A stretch of DNA of 36,631 bases from Pseudomonas izuensis (lineage in GTDB: Bacteria > Pseudomonadota > Gammaproteobacteria > Pseudomonadales > Pseudomonadaceae): assembly GCF_009861505.1 (NCBI RefSeq), contig NZ_WTFT01000048.1:4341-40971 (forward strand). The letters are read 5' to 3'. A program made the translations under genes and the position numbers. Below are positions 31,910 to 36,631 of this stretch, in pieces. How positions within the stretch are numbered: position 1 is the first letter of the stretch; each line of letters begins with the position of its first letter. A model generated the notes under the pieces. The model was not told the origin of the DNA, did not search any database, and saw nothing but the letters and a program-made list of their open reading frames with translations.

Positions 31910-32968
31910 TTACAGCTGTGGCGGCAGGGCCACTTCGGAGAAAGGCTCGGGCACCACGTAGTCATAACCTTCCAGTCGTTTGACCAGACCACGATAGTCT
32001 TGCAAGGGTATGGTCCGGGCTGGCTTGTCGAGGTCGTTGCCGAAGAAGTTTTCCCAGTGCCCGATGACTACCCGCCGGGGCCGGGTTACTCGTAGCAGTC
32101 CGGTGGGGTAGTACGAGACTTCGTCCCAACTGGCAGCGCAGAGGATCTCCACATCGTAGCCTTTGCCGTCGGCAATGACCGGGGGAAAACCCCAGGGTGG
32201 ATCGGCGGCACTGTCCTGATAGTGAATGCGATACACCGGTTTGCCATCGTCGCCCAACAGGTCGATCACCCACGCCAACGTTTTGTGGCCCAGCTTCCAG
32301 TCGAAGACGGAGGTCGGCACTTGCTCCAGGTCATGGTCATAGGCGCCGGGCAGCAGATTGATGCCGAAGATGTGCGGTGCATGCATGCTCTCTACAGGCA
32401 TCGCGCGGATCTTGCCGGAAGGCGGGCCGCCCGGAAGACTCATCGGGTCTTCCCCGTCCTTGAGAGACTGGCCGGAGGAGTAGAACCATGTGCCCCGCCA
32501 GCCCGGGTCCTTGCTGTTGCTGATCTGCGCGCGGCCGGGCACGACGGAGGGGACTACGGGTTTGTCGGCCTGCAAGAGGTGGTGGACGGTTTCCGAGCCA
32601 TAGACGGTGGCGTTCGGTGCCTTGCTTCTCACCACATGAGCGACATCCAGCAAGTGGTCATAGTGGGCGTGACCGACCAGCAACATCTTCACATCCGTTG
32701 CCGCCGGCATGTGCGGGTCGATCCTCGAAGGGTCTGCTTGCACCCTGAGCGCGGGAAATCCCCGGATGCCCAGGGTTGCCGGGTTGCTGAAAGACGGTGC
32801 CAGCAGCAGGCCTTCGTTATTCCAGTGCAGCAGCCAGCCGCCGACGCCGAGGAACTCAATCTTCGGCCCGCTCAAACCGTGCAGGTCGGACACCTTCAAT
32901 CCCTCGCTTTCGGGGGTATGGGTGCAAGCCGTCAGCAACAGCAGAATGGGCAGCACGGTCCTGCGCAT
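31910..32968 (-). CDS. Metallo-beta-lactamase-fold lipoprotein
   Basis: A 352-aa protein. A signal peptide with lipobox LLTAC (lipidated Cys15) marks an exported lipoprotein. The metal motif HAHYDH is at residues 100-105 (His100, His102, Asp104, His105), and further metal ligands are likely at His in VIGHWENF (C-terminal). This is the MBL/NAPE-PLD-like broad hydrolase superfamily, so the substrate is unknown; a phosphodiester or lactone is possible. GGAGG precedes the ATG at 32968; a longer frame to 33103 has no signal peptide. The gene stands alone, converging with the beta-propeller gene. Confidence 0.85.
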   Translation of the reverse strand: MRRTVLPILLLLTACTHTPESEGLKVSDLHGLSGPKIEFLGVGGWLLHWNNEGLLLAPSFSNPATLGIRGFPALRVQADPSRIDPHMPAATDVKMLLVGHAHYDHLLDVAHVVRSKAPNATVYGSETVHHLLQADKPVVPSVVPGRAQISNSKDPGWRGTWFYSSGQSLKDGEDPMSLPGGPPSGKIRAMPVESMHAPHIFGINLLPGAYDHDLEQVPTSVFDWKLGHKTLAWVIDLLGDDGKPVYRIHYQDSAADPPWGFPPVIADGKGYDVEILCAASWDEVSYYPTGLLRVTRPRRVVIGHWENFFGNDLDKPARTIPLQDYRGLVKRLEGYDYVVPEPFSEVALPPQL

Positions 32969-33239
32969 GGGCGGGCCTCCGCGGATATTGCTTTGGCAAG
33001 CGTAGGCAGGGGCAACCGATAGAGCCAGTGATGTCGCTGTCATTTGTTGCGGTTTTGTAGTGATTCGCTTGCTCACGGGTCTCAACTTGAGTAAACAGAG
33101 CACGCAGCGAGCAACTTCGGGTTCGCCGGCTTCGTTTTTTGCGGTCAGGAGCGACAGATATCAAGGCGTTGAATCACATGTTCGTCAACACGGCGAAGCG
33201 AGGCGTGCGTTGGTAGAGCGACGTCAATTCAGCGGTGGC

Positions 33240-34220
33240 ATGAGGGGTAAGAACCTGCGCTACCTCAATGAGCACGAAGGCCAGTCAGTCCGCGCCCGGG
33301 CAGGCTTTCTGTTGCTGGAGCATTTTTCGTTGCCGGCATTCACCCAGGCGCTCGACACGGTCGTCACCGCCAACCTGTTGCGCCCCGAGCTGTTTTCAAC
33401 GAAAACCTTTGGCTTGAGCGAAGGGGAAGTGATCAGCGATCTGGGGTTGGTGATTCGACCCGATGCCTGCCTCAGTCACGCCGAGATCCAGGAACTGGAT
33501 TTACTGGTGGTGTGTGGCGGCTACCGCACCGCGCTCAAGGCTGACGAGGCGTTGATCAGCCTTCTGCATGATGCAGCCGAACAGGGGATTACGCTGGCGG
33601 GGGTGTGGAACGGCGCCTGGTTTCTCGGGCGCGCCGGTTTGCTCGACGGCTATCGCTGTGCAATTCACCCCGAACATCGCCCGGCACTGGCAGAAATCGC
33701 CAAGCTGACCCAAGTCACCAGCGAAGCCTATGTGGTCGACCGCGACCGCCTGACCGCCTCCAGTCCTAACGGTACGTTCTACATGGCGCTGGAGTGGATC
33801 CGGGGATTGCACGACAAGGCGCTGACCGACGGCATTGAAGATATCCTGGCGTTCGAGGCTTCGCGTTACCGGCGCATAAAGCCGTCGCTGAATGCCTCGG
33901 TCTGTGGCCCGCTGCGGGAGGTGGTCAACCTGATGGACGCCAACCTCGAAGAGCCGCTGGAGATGGAAGCGCTTTGCGAATATGCGGGGCGCTCCCGGCG
34001 GCAGATCGAGCGGCTGTTCAAGGAGCAACTGGGCACTACACCCCAGCGCTACTACATGGATTTGCGGATCACTGAAGCACGGCGTTTGCTGCAGCACACC
34101 TCATTAAGCATCGTTGAGGTGTCGGTGGCCTGTGGTTTCGTGTCGCCCAGCCACTTCAGCAAGTGCTACAGCGCTTATTTCGGCTATCGGCCGTCGAAGG
34201 AAACGCGGCTGGTCAAGTAA
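33240..34220 (+). CDS. AraC-family regulator with DJ-1/PfpI-like domain (GlxA/GbdR type)
   Basis: Residues ~17-195 form a class I glutamine-amidotransferase-like sensor domain (RAGFLLLEHFSLPAF, DLLVVCGGYRTAL, and GVWNGAWFLGRAGLL where the nucleophile Cys of true enzymes is Asn, so it is non-catalytic). The AraC helix-turn-helix pair is at ~230-320 (MEALCEYAGRSRRQIERLFKEQLG and LSIVEVSVACGFVSPSHFSKCYSAYFGYRPS). Relatives control glycine betaine, carnitine or arginine catabolism in Pseudomonas. I chose the ATG at 33240 (326 aa) for its fit to the family N-terminus; a GTG at 33060 would add 60 residues, and its ribosome site is no better. No target operon is adjacent. Confidence 0.85.
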   Translation: MRGKNLRYLNEHEGQSVRARAGFLLLEHFSLPAFTQALDTVVTANLLRPELFSTKTFGLSEGEVISDLGLVIRPDACLSHAEIQELDLLVVCGGYRTALKADEALISLLHDAAEQGITLAGVWNGAWFLGRAGLLDGYRCAIHPEHRPALAEIAKLTQVTSEAYVVDRDRLTASSPNGTFYMALEWIRGLHDKALTDGIEDILAFEASRYRRIKPSLNASVCGPLREVVNLMDANLEEPLEMEALCEYAGRSRRQIERLFKEQLGTTPQRYYMDLRITEARRLLQHTSLSIVEVSVACGFVSPSHFSKCYSAYFGYRPSKETRLVK

Positions 34221-34286
34221 AGGCCGGATGGGTTCTGCAATGAAGTAGCCCGCCATCCCGAAGATTTCTGGTGGGCCAGCTATCGC

Positions 34287-34379
34287 CTTCGCGAGCAGGC
34301 TCGCTCCCACAATGGACCGGTGTGTACACAGATTTTGTGTTCACCAAAGTTCCCTGTGGGAGCGAGCCTGCTCGCGAAG
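34287..34379. repeat. REP doublet, 'GGAGCGAGC' family, reversed arm order
   Basis: Here the left arm is CTTCGCGAGCAGGCTCGCTC followed by CCACA, and the right arm is TGTGGGAGCGAGCCTGCTCG followed by CGAAG: the mirror order of the other doublets, and with TGTGGG instead of TGTAGG. The two arms still pair perfectly over about 25 bp. It lies between the AraC gene and the converging CAP gene. Confidence 0.9.
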
Positions 34380-34408
34380 ACGGCATCACAGTCAACGCAA
34401 TTTCCTAC

Positions 34409-35269
34409 TCAAGGCGCCCCAAACAACATCGTCCAGTAAACCCCTTCATCACTGCGCGCTTGCGTCGCGAAGCCCGCACCCACCTGGGTAAACATCGGGT
34501 TCATCAAGTTGGCGCAATGCCCGGGGCTGGCCAGCCAGCCGGCCATGGCCTGGCTCGGTGAACCCTGGCCGGCGGCGATGTTTTCGCCAATCTGCCGGCC
34601 ACGGTAACCCGCGGCTCTGGCCCGGTCGGCGGGCATGTCACCATCGGGGTCGCGGTGGGCGAAGTAGTTGCCGTAGGCCATCGCTTTGCTGTGCCCCTGT
34701 GCTGCAGCGCCGAGGTTGGGGTTCCAGGCCAGTGGCCGGGCGGCGGCGAAGCGCTGGCGACCGCACAGGCGCGGTTTCGCACGGGCCGCGTTGACCTGCG
34801 CCAGCAAGGTTTTGCCGACGCTGCGCGTATCGTTCAATTGACTGCTCATGACCGGCTGCGCCAGCACCACTTGCCATTCACCCCGGCTGTGGCTGACCCC
34901 GACATCGGCATATTGGCTATCGAGCAAGGCGGAGCAGTGTTCGCTCTGCATCAGATCGAACGCCTCATCGGCATCGCGCGCACCCACCACACGAATGCTG
35001 CGCACCGACACCGCCTGATACCCGGAATCCTTCAGTCTTTCCCGCAAACCACCGCCATAACCCACCGGCAATGCCAGGCTGGATTTGAGTGCCAGCGGTG
35101 CCAGGCGTTGGCCGGGACGGCGTTCGCAGCCTTGGGGGTGGGCGCGGTAATCATTGATGGCGTCCACCAGTTCTCGCTCCGCACCGGCGTGGGCGGGGCT
35201 GACGATCAGGGGCAGCGAGAACAGCAGGCACAGCGAAGTGAAGCGCAAGGCGAGGGCGGATTGGCGCAT
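34409..35269 (-). CDS. Exported CAP-domain (SCP/PR1) protein with internal duplication
   Basis: A 286-aa precursor with a signal peptide (residues 1-~28, ending AHA). The C-terminal half (~155-286) is a regular CAP domain: LLAQVNAARAKPRLCG, HSKAMAYGNYFAHRDPDGD, GENIAAGQGSPSQAMAGWLASPGHCANLMNP, with the conserved His and Glu of the cavity. The N-terminal half (~30-150) starts with a similar ELVDAINDYRAHPQGCE but lacks the His/Glu set, and looks like a degenerate second copy. Bacterial CAP proteins are secreted; functions are mostly unknown. ATG context is weak (GTTGTCCGCCCC), so the start is taken from the signal peptide. Confidence 0.88.
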   Translation of the reverse strand: MRQSALALRFTSLCLLFSLPLIVSPAHAGAERELVDAINDYRAHPQGCERRPGQRLAPLALKSSLALPVGYGGGLRERLKDSGYQAVSVRSIRVVGARDADEAFDLMQSEHCSALLDSQYADVGVSHSRGEWQVVLAQPVMSSQLNDTRSVGKTLLAQVNAARAKPRLCGRQRFAAARPLAWNPNLGAAAQGHSKAMAYGNYFAHRDPDGDMPADRARAAGYRGRQIGENIAAGQGSPSQAMAGWLASPGHCANLMNPMFTQVGAGFATQARSDEGVYWTMLFGAP

Positions 35270-35416
35270 GGGGCGGACAACTCTGATGAGATGACGACGG
35301 TTGGGAGGAGGATCAATCGCCGGTTTTAGACTGGCGCCCCGAAACTAGTTCAAGGGGCTGGAGGGGATATTTTCTGATGCGCTCGAGTGTCCGACGAACG
35401 TAGCGGGGGGGCGGGC

Positions 35417-36055
35417 CTATTCGGTTTTAACCTTCTGCGCAGGTTCGATCGGCCGCAGTTTGAAACGGCAGACATGACCGCCACGTACCATGCATTCGCT
35501 GTGCTCGACCTCACCGCCGCCCAAGGTGCCGATCAGCGCCAGGTCCAGCTCGCAGACCACCGGGTGGGCCGCGGCCAGGCGATGGAACACACAGTTGTGG
35601 GCGACGATTTGCGCGTCGCCGGATGAGCGAAAGAACACCTCGGCCTCATAACCGGCCTGATTCATGTGCTCCACGATCTTCGCTTCATCGACAACGCCTG
35701 GCTCGCGGTCCTGGGCCAGTTTGCGGCCCAGGCTGCGCATCAGCGTCGCCAGGGCCTCGGGGCCGATGATGTCGGCCACTTCATCGATCAGCGCGCTGGC
35801 CAGCAGCTGATACTGGCGGGGGAATTGTTCCCTGGCATGGTCGGTGAGGCGATACAGCTGCTCCGGTCGCCGTCCCGTCGGGCGGGTTTCGCCGCGCAAC
35901 ACCAGGCCGTCACGCTCCAGCGCCGCCAGGTGTTGGCGAATCGCCGTGCGCGTGACGGACAGATGGTCAGCCAACTCGTCGATGCTCATGCCGCCCGCAT
36001 GGTGCAGCAACGCATTGAGCAAGTCTTGCTGTGTCCGGCCCAGTCCTTCCAGCAT
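35417..36055 (-). CDS. HTH regulator with four-cysteine C-terminus (SufR-like)
   Basis: A 212-aa protein. The N-terminal winged helix (~8-75) is of the ArsR/SufR sort: DLLNALLHHAGGMSIDELADHLSVTRTAIRQHLAALERDGLV and the wing with GRRPEQLYRLT. In the C-terminal part four cysteines stand at 155, 168, 188 and 196 (C-x12-C-x19-C-x7-C), a pattern that in SufR-like proteins holds an iron-sulfur cluster. It may sense iron-sulfur, iron or redox state. It lies 22 bp downstream of the partial gene at 36078, probably in one operon. The start has a poor Shine-Dalgarno, fitting coupling to that gene. Confidence 0.85.
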   Translation of the reverse strand: MLEGLGRTQQDLLNALLHHAGGMSIDELADHLSVTRTAIRQHLAALERDGLVLRGETRPTGRRPEQLYRLTDHAREQFPRQYQLLASALIDEVADIIGPEALATLMRSLGRKLAQDREPGVVDEAKIVEHMNQAGYEAEVFFRSSGDAQIVAHNCVFHRLAAAHPVVCELDLALIGTLGGGEVEHSECMVRGGHVCRFKLRPIEPAQKVKTE

Positions 36056-36077
36056 GGTAGGTATGCCCCGCGTGGTG

Positions 36078-36631
36078 TCAGAACTTGTCCGGGAATTGCT
36101 TGACCAGTGCCGCGGTCAACGCGTCGGCCAGTGCCAGGATATGCGTGCGCATCATCGACCAGGTGCGCGCTTCACCGGCGTAATCGTGTGCGGCGAACTC
36201 ATCGATCTGGGCCACGTGATGGCCGCCATGGGCCGACAACATATTCACCAGCGTCGCCTCCGGCAGGTTCGGGTTGGCACCGGCCAGGAACGCTGCAATC
36301 GCCTTGGCATTAGTGGTCAACTCGGTGACGGCGGCCTGTTTGCCCTTGGCGTCCTTGGCCACCGTGGCGTCGCTGTAGTGTTTCACCGCGCCCCAGTGAC
36401 CGGCAAGCAACTTGAGCAGTTGATCCGCCGCCGGCTGGCCGTAGAGCGGGGCGATGCTGTTGGCGATTTTGGTGGCGTTGTCGACCACTTGGTCTGCGGC
36501 GACCTTGGCTTGCTTCTGGTCGGCGGATTGATTGGCCTGCGCGTAGGTCCTGATCCAGAAGATGTGCTCGACCCACAAATCACGCAGCGCCAGGCGCGTG
36601 GTCAGTGCCGGGCTGTCGGCGGTGGGGGAGG
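36078..36631 (-). CDS. Conserved hypothetical protein, 5' end outside window
   Basis: The reading frame stays open past the window edge; visible in-frame sequence begins SPTADSPALTTRLALRDLWVEH, so the start is missing. The TTG at 36578 is only an internal codon. The rest is Ala-rich helical: YAQANQSADQKQAKVAADQVV, LLKLLAGHWGAVKHY, AHGGHHVAQIDEFAAHDYAGE and the end DALTAALVKQFPDKF. The HGGHHVAQI stretch with several His could bind metal. It resembles a conserved pseudomonad family of unknown function, probably exported. It lies upstream of the SufR-like regulator gene in the same operon. Confidence 0.75.
   Translation of the reverse strand, partial: SPTADSPALTTRLALRDLWVEHIFWIRTYAQANQSADQKQAKVAADQVVDNATKIANSIAPLYGQPAADQLLKLLAGHWGAVKHYSDATVAKDAKGKQAAVTELTTNAKAIAAFLAGANPNLPEATLVNMLSAHGGHHVAQIDEFAAHDYAGEARTWSMMRTHILALADALTAALVKQFPDKF

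Noticed and set aside
33060..33239. Longer start of the AraC regulator at a GTG
   Set aside because: The 60 added residues do not resemble the family, and no better ribosome site is present there.

Overview
The window looks like chromosomal DNA of a Pseudomonas, most likely of the P. fluorescens group. The reasons are high GC content, gene families typical of the genus (an OprD porin, a PotF-like binding protein, OhrR/Ohr, a GbdR-like AraC regulator), and many copies of the short palindromic REP/REPIN repeats common in fluorescent pseudomonads. No species can be fixed from sequence alone.

Layout. (1) 148-2699, minus strand: a two-gene reverse transsulfuration operon (cystathionine beta-synthase, then a gamma-lyase/gamma-synthase), with ATGA overlap. 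(2) 2901-3934: a small membrane protein and a glutathione S-transferase. (3) 4406-5731: an OprD-type porin between two REP doublets. (4) 5916-13761: a phenol catabolic locus. It has the sigma-54 activator dmpR, a divergent control region with two activator sites and a -24/-12 promoter, the six phenol hydroxylase genes dmpKLMNOP, and an outer-membrane meta-pathway-type channel. No ring-cleavage gene follows, so the catechol made here must be used elsewhere. A REP doublet lies inside the operon between dmpN and dmpO, and AAnAAnAA (Crc/Hfq-type) motifs lie beside four ribosome binding sites. (5) 13891-25674: an amidase divergent from a ten-gene plus-strand hydroxyproline operon. This encodes a polar amino-acid ABC transporter (binding protein, ATPase, two permeases), a DapA-like deaminase, a proline-racemase-family epimerase, a flavin D-amino-acid dehydrogenase, an aldehyde dehydrogenase, a second proline-racemase paralogue with Ser in place of the first catalytic Cys, and a GntR/FCD regulator. 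Together they would import hydroxyproline, epimerise it, oxidise it, deaminate the pyrroline and oxidise the semialdehyde to 2-oxoglutarate.

(6) 25877-27354: tRNA-Gln(UUG) with its terminator, a 17-codon mini-ORF with a strong Shine-Dalgarno on the minus strand, and an orphan PotF-like binding protein. (7) 27472-29129, minus strand: an organic-hydroperoxide locus with OhrR and two tandem Ohr paralogues. Each gene has its own copy of the same palindromic operator. (8) 29448-34220: a Rof-like Rho inhibitor, an unusual regulator with two winged-helix domains, its beta-propeller neighbour, a metallo-beta-lactamase-fold lipoprotein, and a GlxA/GbdR-like AraC regulator. (9) 34409 to the end, minus strand: a CAP-domain protein with an internally duplicated domain, a SufR-like regulator with four cysteines, and a conserved hypothetical gene cut by the window edge.

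No insertion sequence, prophage, CRISPR array or rRNA was seen. The strongest candidates for new biology are the repeated A-rich translational motifs and intra-operon REP of the phenol cluster, the Ser/Cys racemase paralogue, the duplicated ohr gene-plus-promoter unit, the two-winged-helix regulator with its beta-propeller partner, and the 17-codon mini-ORF.
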